A stretch of DNA of 64,000 nucleotides from Ottelia alismoides (lineage: Eukaryota; Streptophyta; Magnoliopsida; Alismatales; Hydrocharitaceae): positions 62,001-126,000 of the forward strand of contig JAZKJV010010136.1 in NCBI GenBank assembly GCA_037367405.1, in the 5' to 3' direction. Shown one piece after another: positions 1 to 12,039 of the stretch. Below the pieces are notes generated by a model, which saw only the letters and a list, made by a program, of their open reading frames with translations, had not been told where the DNA came from and ran no database searches. The position numbers and the translations under genes are program-made. How positions within the stretch are numbered: the stretch's first letter is position 1; every line of letters starts with the position of its first letter.

Positions 1-318
1 TAAATGGATTGTGAGGAGCATGCGTCTCATCAACGCGCTCGCAAGCTCTCCTCCATTGGATCGGACTTGAGACAGGAGGTATCTTGGTTTAGATACTCGA
101 TCACAACCACGCTTCAAGCGTTAATCCTAGTAACTATTTGTGGTTTATATGAAACTATCTAAGAAGTGTTCTTGGATCATGTGGTTTCATCATTTAAAAT
201 TTAAATTTTTTTAAATTCCGCTGCCCAGAGCAACTACTGCGACTAGGCATTCCTGAACGCATACGATGCGATCGTCACACTTCTGTGATGTGCTTGAGGA
301 TTTTTTTCATATCCTTCA
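1..318 (+). repeat. 3' end of the 5' LTR of copia element A
   Basis: Aligns along its length with the last part of the 3' LTR of A (about 7945-8262) and with the LTR ends of C and D. It ends in CCTTCA two bases before the primer site. It carries a degraded version of the R/U5 hairpin, with outer arms around GAAAC and GTTTC at about 151-188. Confidence 0.9.
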
Positions 319-320
319 AG

Positions 321-333
321 TGGTATCATAGCC
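321..333 (+). promoter_or_regulatory. Primer binding site of A (tRNA-iMet type)
   Basis: TGGTATCATAGCC differs by one base from TGGTATCAGAGCC, the usual plant site complementary to the 3' end of initiator tRNA-Met. It lies two bases after the 5' LTR end, the normal place for minus-strand priming. Confidence 0.88.
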
Positions 334-3000
334 ATTTTATTGAAGGTTTTGGATGATATCCCTGAACCTACGAAGATTTGGGCTCGTTAGGGTTCATGAA
401 GATTTTAGCATGTCAATTTTCGCCCCTATTTTGTGATATCTTTTCGGACATGTTTAAAATATTTAAATGCAAAAATATCATTATATAATGTTCCCCATTA
501 AATAAGAAAACCGTGTAATTTGAGTTTGTGTGATTTGGAATCCGATACCTCAAGATATGATCTTTTTAATAACCATATGTCCATTGTTTCAGGGATGGCG
601 ATTAGTGACGTAATTAAAGAGTTAATTACGGGTCCTAAATGACTGAAAATGTGTAATTATCACTTGAGTTCTGTTTTAAATCAAATTGGTGAACAAAATA
701 AATTTAGTTTGCATTAATTGGATTTAAATTGATCGTGTTATGTTGATTTTGATAAGTAGGGTCACTGCTGGAATTTAACAAACTTGATCATGAACCTTGT
801 TATTGTCATTCAAATAAATTAATGGAAATTAATTGTTAATTTTTCTGAAATTATTATTGATAAATATTTGTGAAATATTTAAAGAGGATAATTATTTCCT
901 TGAATGACATTGCATTAACCAAAATGATAAGATAGTTGATCTTGATCACAATTGGTTAATATGAAATTTCCAACAAACATTGTTTTCATGAAAACTCTAG
1001 TTTATCCTACAATAGTTGTAGGATAACTTTTACATGCAAAACCTTGTTGTTTGAATAGGATTGGGGACTTTTTAGCAAATCTTCTTATAATATTATCAAA
1101 ATGGTTTTGATGAATATTATGTTGTATAACTTCGGTTGAAAAATTGATGAACATCTCAAGTTCAAAGTGATTGACTCGTCATTCTTTTTTCCTGAGGCGG
1201 ATATGATGCCTAGTCATGGAGCGTTGGGATAGCAGGTTGCACCGTATGTGGTCTGTCCCACTCCCGTCGGTACTGGCCATGACATCAGATAGAGAACGAA
1301 TGATGCTTGAGAAATCATGATGTATTTTTCTAATTTATTAAAATTCGAATAATACATACTTTGAGATAATACCACTATTTCAAGTAACAATCAAGTTTGT
1401 TGATTGAATTGGATTGATAATTAATTTAATGAGATTAAATTAATTATATCCAATTAAAATACTTTGTTATGAATAGAGTTATATTTCCCTTGGAAGAATT
1501 AATTACATGAATAGGATTCATGGCAATTAATTAAAATTTGAATATGAGGTGGAGGATCACATAAATGACATCCATTATCTCTCGTCAAGGCGATGGGTTT
1601 CATCGCTAGGGGTTGTATATAGGAGACACCTGTCCAAAGTGATAGCTCCTCATACAAGTTCACTTGAATCAGGCCTTTTGCTTCTCGAAAGAGTTAGGCC
1701 GTATGTGTAGTGACCCCAGTATGGGTTCCTCATATTAGTGGGGTGATATTGGATTGTGCATAGCGAGTATTAAGGTTGTTGACGGTTGGTTCAATTAACA
1801 ACGAGTCAACATCACCTTAGGGGTGGTGGACCTAGGTGTTGAAGACTGAATTGGGAAATGCAAGTTGGACTTGCAAGGCGGAATGAGTTCCCGCTTCTTT
1901 TTATCTGAGTTGTAGTTTCTCATACTATTGGGATGCAACAAAGATAGGAAAAGAGATCCCAGATCTTGCCAGAGATATAATGGTAAGAATATCTCGTACA
2001 TTGAAAGTGATTAAGGGAATGAACTTTCAATGTTGACAAGGCAAGACAACTTTGATATAAAAATTCCTAAATAAAAGTAATATATATGTATATGTATATA
2101 TATTTATGCAAATTTCTTATTTCAGATAATTCTCATTAAACCCACTCAAAGCTATACTCAATAATAACCAGTGTAATATCATGAATTGAATTCATGATCA
2201 AGATATTATCCTTGCAATTGGGCACATATTGTATATGATTGCAATGTGCAAGTTTCCTCATAATAATAAGAAATGACAATTAAAAAGAAAATAGGGCTAC
2301 AACCATAGGGTTTGTATGTTTCTATAGTCTTGATCTCAACGAATGTACTTTGCAAGTGACATAACGATAATGATCGTAATTGTATGATAGTCCATATAAA
2401 ATCTAAGAAGATATTATGGCATACATATGTGCTCTTGACATTTAATCATGATTGACATGGTTCACTGCATTATGCAGAATGGTGGCTCTATAAGAGATGA
2501 TGTATTCAAAATGTTTGAATACCTACATGAACCTAAGCCTTTAAGAGTTAAGATGTATGTAGATATGATGAGTGTCATCATCCTACAATCTATAATCTAG
2601 TCATTCATGAAGCTTCATAATATTCATATTGTATGAATTAAATGAAGCGTGTATAAATGTTGAAATAGACTTACATTGAAATCTTTTGATTTCAATATAA
2701 GAGATCCTTTGTCGTAAGCAATGGTTGTTCAGAGATGAAATGAGCATAGTGTAAGCATGGGTTGGACCCAAGTTAGAAGGAAAGTCAGAGTTGGTTGTAC
2801 TTCTATGATTTCTATACATATGACATCCAAAGAGTTGGATGAATACTAATACTACAATAAGACAATGTATTGATATTGTGACTATCTAGTCTATCTAGTA
2901 TCCTTAGAGAAGGACTCAGATAGTGCATCGAAATAATCTACATATACATATAATAAATGAAATTGACCTCCTTATTTTATAAGATTAAAAGTCTAATAAT
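334..3000 (+). other. Untranslated leader and unresolved gag remnant of A
   Basis: No usable reading frame. The tract aligns with the same interval of C (from 14710) and D (from 35690), so it is family sequence. Two GC-richer blocks stand out in AT-rich surroundings: about 1197-1290 and about 1550-1690. A short hairpin (arms TGCAAGT/ACTTGCA, loop TGG) lies near 1859-1875. Gag should be in the second half, but I could not identify it by eye. Confidence 0.55.
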
Positions 3001-5660
3001 TGTATCCCATTCTTCTAATAACATTTGCAATTGGTTGCATATGTTTTAGAAGACAAGAAACTCGATCTTAAGATTTAATAGTCATCCACATGGATGTTGA
3101 TGTAATTGTTGCAACAATCTCTGTTGGATAGATAGCAGTGACAGAGTCCTTGGTCTTAGAGAATGTCTCTATGACCTAGATATCAAAATACATTCATTGT
3201 TGGAGATGAACATGTATTCTGGAATAGACCCATCATAAATAGTTATGATAGTGGACTCTACTAAATTAGAATATTAATAAAAGGTTCATTAACATTTGTA
3301 ATGCCGAAAATTAAACCTTAATAGATCAATAGGAGAATGAAGATCATTTGACAATGATCCGGCATCAAGTCTTGGACATATGTCTATTTCAATGATCGAT
3401 AGACTAGCGAAATATTGAACTTTAGATTGTATAAAGGTTCAGATATTATATACTTGTGAATATTGTATTCAAAGTAAATATGTCCAGTACACTCCTCTCT
3501 GAGAATAGTGTAAGATGCCAAGGTATTCATGATCTTAAAAATATTGATGTATGTGGATCATCTGTATCATAATAAACATTGATGATATATGATATCATTC
3601 GATGATTATTTGTGATATGAGATTCCTTCTTTTCACCTTAGAAACATTTGAAATGTTCAAAGATTTCACAATTTTGGTTTAGAACCAAAGTTTGAAGGAT
3701 GATAAAATGAATTTGATATAACCTAGGTAGCAAGTACCTAGTAGATGAATTCAAGGGATACCTTATGGATATAGGAATATCATTCCTATCTTACTTCTCC
3801 TAATACACCTAAACTCAATGGAGTTGTAGGAAGATATAATTAGATCATGTGTGACATGATTTGATAAATGATTAATCTTAGCATAGTTATCTCTTAGTTT
3901 CCAATGTATATATATAGCATAGACTACAATATATATCCTTAATAAGGTTCCACGCAAGTAATATGGAATCTAGCACCAGAGAGTGCTACTTCATTAGGAA
4001 AATAAAGAATGGTATTGGATGCCTACTTTATGACCTTGAGATTCTTAAAGAATTTTATCTCTAAGAATATGATTCTAAGATGATGACTTTCTTGAGAATC
4101 AAGATGAAAATGAAGTGAATGAACTCATTGAATCTTGATAAGATAATGAGGTTCCTTAAGTCGGGAACTAAAAGAACAACTAAAGATGAAACACTAATAC
4201 CTCATCAAATGAGTTTGAAGATGAATTCCATGTGCCAGATAAGTCTGACAATGATCTGACTTCATATAATGAAGCTTTTGAAGATCATGACATGGAGAGA
4301 TGGATGTTAGCAATAAAGTCTAAATGTAGACTTCATATACAAGTGTTGTATATGGACCCTCAAGTATCCACCTAGAAGGGTAAGACCTGTTAAGATGTAA
4401 ATGGATCTTCAAGAGAATGAAAGAACCTGATGAGAAGGTAGAGACCTTCAAAGCACGGCTCGTAGCCATGAGCTACACACTGAATAGAAGACATTGCTTG
4501 TGATGAGACTTCTTCTTTAGTGACCATGCCTAAACCCATCAGAATATTGCTAACTATAGCTGCACAACTTGACTTTGACATCTTCGAGTTGGAAGTAAAG
4601 ATTGCATTCCTCTATGAATACCTCTCCGAGGATATTCATAAGTAGTAGCCCTAGGGCTTCATGGTTGAGGAAAGCAAGGTGTGCAAGTTGAATAACTCCA
4701 TCTATGGACTCAAATAAGCTTCTTGTAGTTGGAACATAAGATTTGATGAAATTATAAATCTTATGATTTCAAATAGAATCTTGATGAACCATGTGAAGCT
4801 TAGTGGGAGTAACAATGTGTTCATCGTGATAAATGTAGATAATATCCCAATCATTTAGAATGATATAAGGATGATAGTAAGTGTTTTATGATCTGGCTAT
4901 TCCATAACTTGAGATATCATCTCAAGGATACCTCTTAGATCTTAGTTATGAAGTTGTTCAGAAGCAAAGAGAATAGAAAGAATTGTGATTGTCACATTAT
5001 TGGTACATCTTGGATATATTTTATCCAAGGAAGGCTCCTTTCCCTTAAGATTTGGTACTGACCAATCTGAAGGGATAGCATATCAAGTGTTGACGATGCT
5101 AAAACTACTTGCCCTTGTGCATTGGTTGCTAAAAGCATGGTATGTCCTAGATATGCACTAAAAGCCAAATGTCTGCCATGTAGTGGGAGTAGTAAACTGT
5201 TGCTAATCCTACGATGGATATAAAACACTTAGTTTCAGTAATAAAATAATATATTCAAAGATGACAAGACTTAGAGATATGATCTCAAAGTCTCATCATC
5301 AACAACCTAAGACTTTAGAGATAGTGATCTAAAAGGTGTTAACTCTAGATACCTTAAGAGATAGAGGTCTTTGGGAATAAGGGTATTCTGATAAGGATAA
5401 TTGAAATTACACACGGTTATAACGATTGTTGAGTTGTAGTGTCAAAGACATTATGACTGCCTCAATATTGAGTATTGGTTGCATAAGATGCAACATTCAC
5501 ATTGGATGCAAGCACTGCTACTAGGGCATAAGCATGTGTCAAAAAAGGACTTAGCATAGTCTCTTGAGAACAAAGTGACTGATCAGCTTACCTAGCTATA
5601 TTAAATAGCCTATGATTGTCATATGAGTGTGGGTTTAAATGACTAGCCCATTAATGGATC
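3000..5660 (+). pseudogene. Broken copia pol of A (integrase, RT, RNase H)
   Basis: Pol in copia order, readable only by switching frames. Integrase remnants lie at about 3440-3990, including the translated motif IDVCGSSV near 3545 and sequence matching the catalytic core through 3860. RT lies at about 4385-4900: fragments resembling the KWIFKR...FKARLVA stretch, then LVTMPKPIRILLTIAAQLDF near 4520-4575 and ED-IH-(K/M)-PGF-like sequence near 4625-4665. RNase H and tail lie at about 5060-5640, ending just before the polypurine tract. Many in-frame stops read as C-to-T changes. Copia identity is firm; the lineage is not determined. Confidence 0.82.
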
Positions 5661-5668
5661 TTTGGCCT

Positions 5669-5678
5669 AGTGGGAGAT
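5669..5678 (+). promoter_or_regulatory. Polypurine tract of A
   Basis: AGTGGGAGAT directly abuts the TG of the 3' LTR at 5679. The same tract precedes the 3' LTRs of C (ending 19947) and D (ending 41014). It would prime plus-strand synthesis. Confidence 0.85.
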
Positions 5679-7672
5679 TGTTGGACATGCGAGCCCACGG
5701 CGAGCCATTATGCAATAAATGTTATTGCAATTCACTCCTTAATCTGAAATGAAGAATAACTAATTTGCATAATAGGTCCCTTAGTACAATTAGGGTTATG
5801 TACCATGGCCATCTTAATGATCACACACTTGTTGATTCAATTATTGAATCATAGAGGCTGGTGCTTGGATGAATATCTAAAGGGTTATATTGAGGACTCA
5901 TCAAGCACCGTCAAATGATTGTTAAGATGTGATCTCTAGCCTGAGTAGGAGATGTCAATCCTTATCTCTAAAGGCTGATATCTGACTACCTCTTGATGCA
6001 TGTCCTCTGCATAGAAATAGAGATTCAGAGGTGTCATATTAGTTAGGTCAAAGAGTTGACTTAACGAGATTGAGACGACCAATGACCTATGTCGTATGCT
6101 GTCACGGTATAGGCACGCATCCTCTGACCGGAGACAGATGTGTTACTATGTCTAAGTATGTACATTTGGCAGTCCAATAGGTTGATGACCTAATCAAGGT
6201 CTATATACCGGCACGTTGATGTGCATACAAGGGCATTTGAGTAATAGGATCTCTCAAAGGGATCATACATGTTCATTACTAAACCAGAAGATATGAGATC
6301 ACTCATGAGATATTGGGAAGAATCAAATTCCATGCACGGTCGTCTCGCTTTGGAAGCTTGACTGAATTTGTAGGTTTGATATATATTTTTGGAAGGTATA
6401 TTATCAAGACCAAGGTATGATATATGCTTTTGGAAAGTATAAGATCGATACCAACTCCCAATTATCAAATGAGAAAACTCAATGATAAAACCATGAAGGA
6501 GACAGTCTAAAAGAGATCTAAAACTTCGGTTTTAATCTTGTTCTTCCAGTATGCAGGATGTACAGGTATTGGGAATACCTGAGGGTGATTTGACCATAAA
6601 TGATTGTATAACCATGACGCTTCCATTCCTAGGGATTGATAAAAACGGTTCTAGATTTTAGTGACTCCTCTCGTAGAGAAGTGATCTGATCTTAGTTCAA
6701 ATGTGACATTGATCTGAATATGATTTAGATACAATGAGAAGATTAGATATACGGTCATGATTTAATCAAGCATCTATGGAAGGTCCACAAGATATGGATT
6801 TGAGATTTGATCTCAATATCCAAGTCACTATACATGGAACAATACAATCGCCCTATCCTTATCTCCAAGTATTCGCGGAGAAAACGCAATATCCTTGAAA
6901 GAGTTCATGGATAATTTCATTTTTGATATATGTATCCAAGCATCAAGAAAATTGATAATTAAATGTGATTTATTTATCATGGATTATATGAATCTGATTG
7001 ATATTATAATGAGAGATATCTAATATAATTTAATGTGATTTAGTTATCAAATATGTGAATAATATGAATGTGATTCATGTTATTTTGGCACATGCGAAAA
7101 GAGATTCAAGATGATTAAATGTGATTTAATTATCATGGATAAGAATAATCTGGATAGCTCTATCCATATTAATCTTATATATTATAAATGTGATTTATAA
7201 TATATAAGATATATCTATTTGTGATTTATATTTGTTGATTAATTATTGATGTGAATTGGATTCACAGTGGATGATTAATTAAAATATAATTTACATTTTG
7301 TTTTGGGATATGAATGTGATTAACATTTTTCCATTGGCATGATTGCAATATTTCACAAGATAATTATGAATTATTTTTATGAAATAATTTACAACAATTT
7401 TTGTTGTAAATCCTGGAGATATCATGAGATAATGAGATCTCATTAGATAACGAGATCTCATGAGATGTTGGTAGTTGTCCCCCCTTTTTAGGGGATATGG
7501 TTTATCTCCTCATTATCTCAAAGGATATTAATTGATTTGATGTGAACTTAAATATATTAATTTATCGATATATATTAAATTAAATTAAATTAATTATTAT
7601 TGTGTTTTAACAACAAGATCATATCCATTGAAAGAAACATAAATCAATGTCAACCACTGATTGTGTAAATAC

Positions 7673-7680
7673 TATATAAG
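7673..7680 (+). promoter_or_regulatory. TATA box of the 3' LTR of A
   Basis: TATATAAG at the position where C and D have TATAAATA, just before the CT-rich start of R. It marks the likely U3/R boundary. A lacks the CCATGG palindrome that precedes the TATA box in C and D. Confidence 0.65.
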
Positions 7681-8090
7681 AAGAGGCACCCCTTGCTCTT
7701 AGAGATATACAATTATGAGTGCTCTCTCTGTCTCTCTCTCTCTCTCTTTCTCTACACGTCAAACCCTCTCTCATAGTGGCCGTCCACCATGGAGCCTTGT
7801 GTGAGTCGTCATTGCCACAACATCGTTGTTATGTTGTCGGATAATCTACTTGTGGATCTGCATCTACTTCGACGCATCTCGCTCGTGAAGAAGATGATGG
7901 TCTTCGTGTGGCGAGATTAGGAGATCTGTCACTTGGATCATCAACATGGATTGTGAGGAGCACGCATCTCATCAACGTGCTCGCAAGCGTCTCCTCCGTT
8001 GGATTGGACTTGAGACAGGAGGTCTCTTGGTTTAGAGATTCGATCACAACCACGCTTCAAGAGATAACCTTAGTAATTATTTGTTCGTTA

Positions 8091-8134
8091 GATGAAACGA
8101 TCCAAGAAGTATTCTTGGATCATGTGGTTTCATC
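8091..8134 (+). other. R/U5 hairpin of A
   Basis: Outer arms GATGAAAC (8091-8098) and GTTTCATC (8127-8134); inner arms GATCCAAGAA (8099-8108) and TTCTTGGATC (8112-8121); loop GTA; five unpaired bases ATGTG on the right side. The same structure in D has inner arms GATCTGAGAA/TTCTCAGATC. Two base pairs therefore changed on both sides while pairing was kept. It lies about 130 bp before the LTR end, inside transcribed R/U5. Confidence 0.7.
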
Positions 8135-8289
8135 ATTTAAAATTTATTTATTTTTTAAATTCTGCTGCTTGGAGCAGCAAGTGCGACTAGTCGCTCCCGA
8201 TCGCATACGATGCGATCCTCACGCTTCCATGATGCGCTTGAGGATTTTTACCATATCCTTCATCTTCAACACTACAATGAAATAATCAT

Positions 8290-10560
8290 TGTAGTTGGTG
8301 TGTAATTTCTATTATCCTTATTAGCATGCCATTATTATTGAAGATCTCTAACTCCTAAGACCAAGACCCACTCTTAAGTATCATAAGGCACATACAGTTA
8401 AGAACTTTTAGATCACTATCTATAAAGTCTTAAGTTCTTGAAGACAAGACTTTGAGACCTCTATCTCAAAATCTTGTCATCTTTGAAGATATTGTTTTCA
8501 TTTAACATACACTTGTCTTCTCATAACTAATGCACAAGGGCAAGCAGTTTTAGTATTCACATCCTCAACTCTTTGAGGTGTTATCCCTTCAGATAGGTCA
8601 GTACCATATCTTAAGGGAAGGAAGCCTTACTTGGGATTTTCCAAAATAGAACATGTCCAAGGTGTACCACTAATGTGACGGTCCCAATACCTTCTTCTCT
8701 TTTCTTCTGAACAACTTCTGAACTAAGATCTAAGAGGTGTCCTCGAGATCATATCTCAAGGTATGGAATAGCCAGATTATAAAACACTTTTTATCATCCC
8801 TAAAAAATGCAAATGATTAGGATATTATCTACATTTACCATTATTAACACAATGGCATTCCTACTAAATTTCACTCGATTCATCAAGATTTTTTATGAAA
8901 TCATAACCTTTATAATTTCATTAAATCTGATGTTCCAACTACTAGAATCTTATTTAACTTTATCGATGGAGTTCTCTTACACACTTTGTGTTCCTCAACT
9001 ATGAAGCCCTAGGGCTACTTCATATGAATATCCTCAGTGAGGAATTCATAAAGGAATGCAATCTTGACTTTCATCTTGTAGATGCCATAATCAAGTTGTG
9101 TAACTACGGTTAGGAATATTCTGATGGGTTTAAGCATGGTCACTGAAGAGCAAGTCTCATTGCAAGCAATGTCTTCTCTTCGTGTGTATCTTGTGGATAT
9201 GAGCCGTACTTTGAAGGTCTATACTTTCTCATCAAGTTCCCTCTTTATCTTGAGTTCCATTTACACCTAAATAGTTTTAACCATATAGGTAGATCCTCGA
9301 GGGTCCACATACAACACTTGTATATGAAATCTACTTTAGACTTTATTGTTAACATCAATCTTTCCATGTCATGATCCTCGGAATCTTCATCATATGAAGT
9401 CAGATTATTGTCAGACTCATATAACACATGGAATACATCCTAAAATTAATTTGAAGATGTATGAGTTTTCATCTTTAGTTTTCCTTTTAGTTTTCGATTT
9501 CAGGAGACTCATTCTCTTCTCCAGATTCAATGAGTTCCTTTACTTCATTTTCATCTTGATTATCAAGAGAGTGATATTCTAAGAATCATATCCTTAGAGA
9601 TGAAATCTTTTAAGAATCTAAGTTTGTAAAGTAGGTATCCAATACCATTATTTATTTTCCTAATGAAGTATCACTCTCCGATGCTAGATTCCATCTTACT
9701 TGCATCCATGACAAAGTAATGGACCAAGCAACCCTAAATCCTCAAGTGTCCAATACTAGTCTAGATTCCCAACCATAACTTATGAGGGTTTTCATACTTA
9801 GATTTGCATGGAATCTTATTAATGATATATATTGCAGTCTTTACTACATATATATCAAGAATGTAATAGGTAACTATGCTAACATTCATCATTGATCAAA
9901 TTATGTTACACATAATCCAATTGTATCTCTCTATAACTTTGTAGGAGGAGTGAGATAGGAGTAATTTTCCTTTCTCCATAAGGTTTTCTTTGAATTCATC
10001 TGATATATACTTGCAACCTTGGTTAGATAAAATTCATTCCATCTTCCTTTTAACTTTGGTTCTAAACCAAAATTGTGAAATCTTTGAACATTTCAAAGGT
10101 CTATTATATGAAGGGAAGAAATCTCATATCACAAAAATTCATCAACTGATATCAAATATCATTAATGTTTATTATGACATAGATGATGCACCTACATCAA
10201 TATGTATGAGATCTTGTATACCGTGACATCTTACACCATTCCGAGAAAAAGGGTGTATGAGACATTTTTCTTTGAATACAATATTCTCAACTACGTAATA
10301 TTTGAAATTTTAGACAATCCAAAGTTTCATCTCTTACTTGTTTACTTATTTCGACAACAGATATATGTTCAAGGATTGACGCTCATTGTTAAATGATCTT
10401 CATCCTTGTATTTATCTTTTAAGGTTTGATTTTCCAGTATTAAAAAATGTTAATGAACCATTCATTAATTTTCTAATTTAGTAGAGACCTCTAGATGTTA
10501 GATTACTATCTGAAATATGTCCATGATAACTCGTTATGATAGATTTATTCCAGAAATCAT
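8290..10560 (-). pseudogene. Broken copia pol of B
   Basis: Read on the minus strand, integrase-like sequence lies at about 10300-9650 (counterpart of the IDVCG motif near 10195), RT at about 9300-8760, and RNase H at about 8690-8290. The frame 9427-9245 keeps a short stretch related to the region before RT in A, C and D, but starts and stops by chance. Numerous frameshifts and stops make it a pseudogene. Confidence 0.75.
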
Positions 10561-12039
10561 GCTTATTTCCAACATTTAGAAATAAATAATGAGTATATTC
10601 TAATATCTAGGTCATAGGGACATTCTCTGAGACTTCTGGTTCTCCCACTGAAAATATGTAGTCTACCTATCCCATTGAGGTTGTTGCAACAATGTAATCA
10701 ACATCAATATGGATGACTATTAAACTTTAAGATCAAAATTTCTAATCTTTTAAAACATATGCAACAATTGCAAGTATTATTAAAAGAATGAGACTTTGAT
10801 CTTATCAAATAAGGAAGTCAATCTCAATGATTATGTATAGATGTATAATTATTCCAATGCACTATCCGAGTCCTTCTCTAAGGATCCTAGGTAGACTTCA
10901 TAGTCATACTATCAACATATCGACTTATTACATTATTGACATTCATTAAACTCTTTGGATTTCATATGGAAGTCACAAAAGTGTAGTCAACTCTTTGACT
11001 TTTCTTCTTGCTTGGGTCAGACCCATGCTTCCATTGTGCTCCCTTCATCGATAAATAATCATTGCTTAAAACAAAGGATCTCTTATGTAGAACTCCTAAG
11101 ATTTCAATATAAAAGTATCTCAACATTTATATGCTTCATTCAATTCATACAATATGAATATTGTGAAGCTTCTTAAATGATTTAAGTATAGATAGTAGAA
11201 TGATGACACTCATTGTTTCTACATCGATCTTAACTCTTAAAGACTTTTGGTTTAGGCAGGTACTCAAACATTTTGAGTACATAATCTCTTACCGAGCCAC
11301 TATTCTGCATATTCCAGTGAACCACGTCATTCATGATTACATGTCGAGAGCACATATGTATGCTTAAACATATTCTTACATTTTATAAAGATTTTCAATA
11401 ATTACGATCATCATCGACATGATACATCCAAATCACAGTCGATGAGAGAATAAGACTATAGAGATATACAAAACCAAGATTGTTATCCTATTCTCTATTT
11501 AATTTTCATTCCTCATCATTATGGGGAAACTTGCACATTGCAAACACATATATTATGTGTCCAATTGCAAGTGCAATATCTTGATCATGGACCCAATCCA
11601 TGATATTTGTTGGTTATTATTAAGTATAGTTTTTGAGTTGGTTTAATGTAGGTTATCTGAAATAAGAAATATTTGCATATATACATATTTTACTTTATTT
11701 AGGATTTTTATATCAAAGTTGTCTTACCTTGTCAACACTAAAAGTTAGTTCCCTTATTCACTATCAATGTAAGAGATATACTTACCATAATATCTCAAGC
11801 AAGATCTAGGATCTCCTTTCCTATTTTTGTTACATCCTAATAATATGAGAACATGTAACTCGGATAAAAAGAAGCGGGAACTCGTTCCGTCTTACAAGTC
11901 CCCCTTGCATTTCTCAATTTTGTATTTAACACCTAGGCCCACCACCCCTAAGATGATGTTGACCAACCTTCAACATGATTAGAACTTTCTATGCATTATC
12001 CAATATTGCCCCAATAATATGAGGTCCCGATATTGGGGT
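10561..12039 (-). other. Leader and gag-side internal sequence of B
   Basis: Aligns in reverse with leader/gag-side sequence of D (about 37000-38400). It includes a mutated copy of the short leader hairpin near 11904-11923 and ends at the block with GATATTGGGG, where C starts. No coding frame is supported. Confidence 0.6.

Larger units (their letters stand above)
1..8262 (+). mobile_element. Ty1/copia retrotransposon A, left end outside window
   Basis: Copia-type LTR retrotransposon with 5' LTR tail (1-318), tRNA-iMet-like primer site (321-333), internal region (319-5678), polypurine tract ending at 5678 and full 3' LTR (5679-8262). The 3' LTR starts TGTTGGACATG and both LTRs end in CCTTCA. 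Integrase, RT and RNase H are recognisable in copia order but full of stops and frameshifts, so the copy is non-autonomous. It interrupts an older reverse-strand relative (B), which resumes at 8263. The left target duplication is outside the window; the right one would be TCTTC at 8263-8267, which I cannot confirm. Confidence 0.9.
5679..8262 (+). repeat. 3' LTR of copia element A
   Basis: Complete LTR of 2584 bp, TGTTGG to CCTTCA, colinear with the LTRs of C and D. Its U3 contains many inverted repeats with a three-base spacer. The most striking is at 7172-7210: 18-base arms (left arm ATCTTATATATTATAAAT) around GTG with no mismatch. A TATA element is at 7673-7680, followed by a CT-rich microsatellite at about 7722-7755 in the expected R region. 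The open frame at 7908-8285 lies in R/U5 and is not supported as a gene. Confidence 0.92.
8263..12039 (-). mobile_element. Reverse-strand copia fragment B between A and C
   Basis: The reverse complement matches the internal region of the same family, from the leader (around the block corresponding to 36990 in D) to the 3' part of RNase H (around 40780 in D). No LTR of B is in the window. Its 3' part is cut by the end of A at 8262 and its 5' part by the start of C at 12040. Both neighbours are forward-strand insertions into or against B, so B is the oldest of the three. Confidence 0.85.

Noticed and set aside
6954..7266. CRISPR-like spacing of repeated AAATGTGATTT words
   Set aside because: Repeats are short palindromes at irregular spacing inside a plant LTR, with no spacers of constant length and no cas genes.
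7908..8285. 125-codon open frame in A's LTR, with related open stretches in C (14216-14581) and D (35136-35435, 42982-43296)
   Set aside because: Frames share residues such as a LGSS(T/S)WI stretch, but lie in R/U5 DNA that also forms hairpins. Start codons differ, D shifts frame near the end, and the C frame runs off differently. Conservation is explained by shared LTR sequence.
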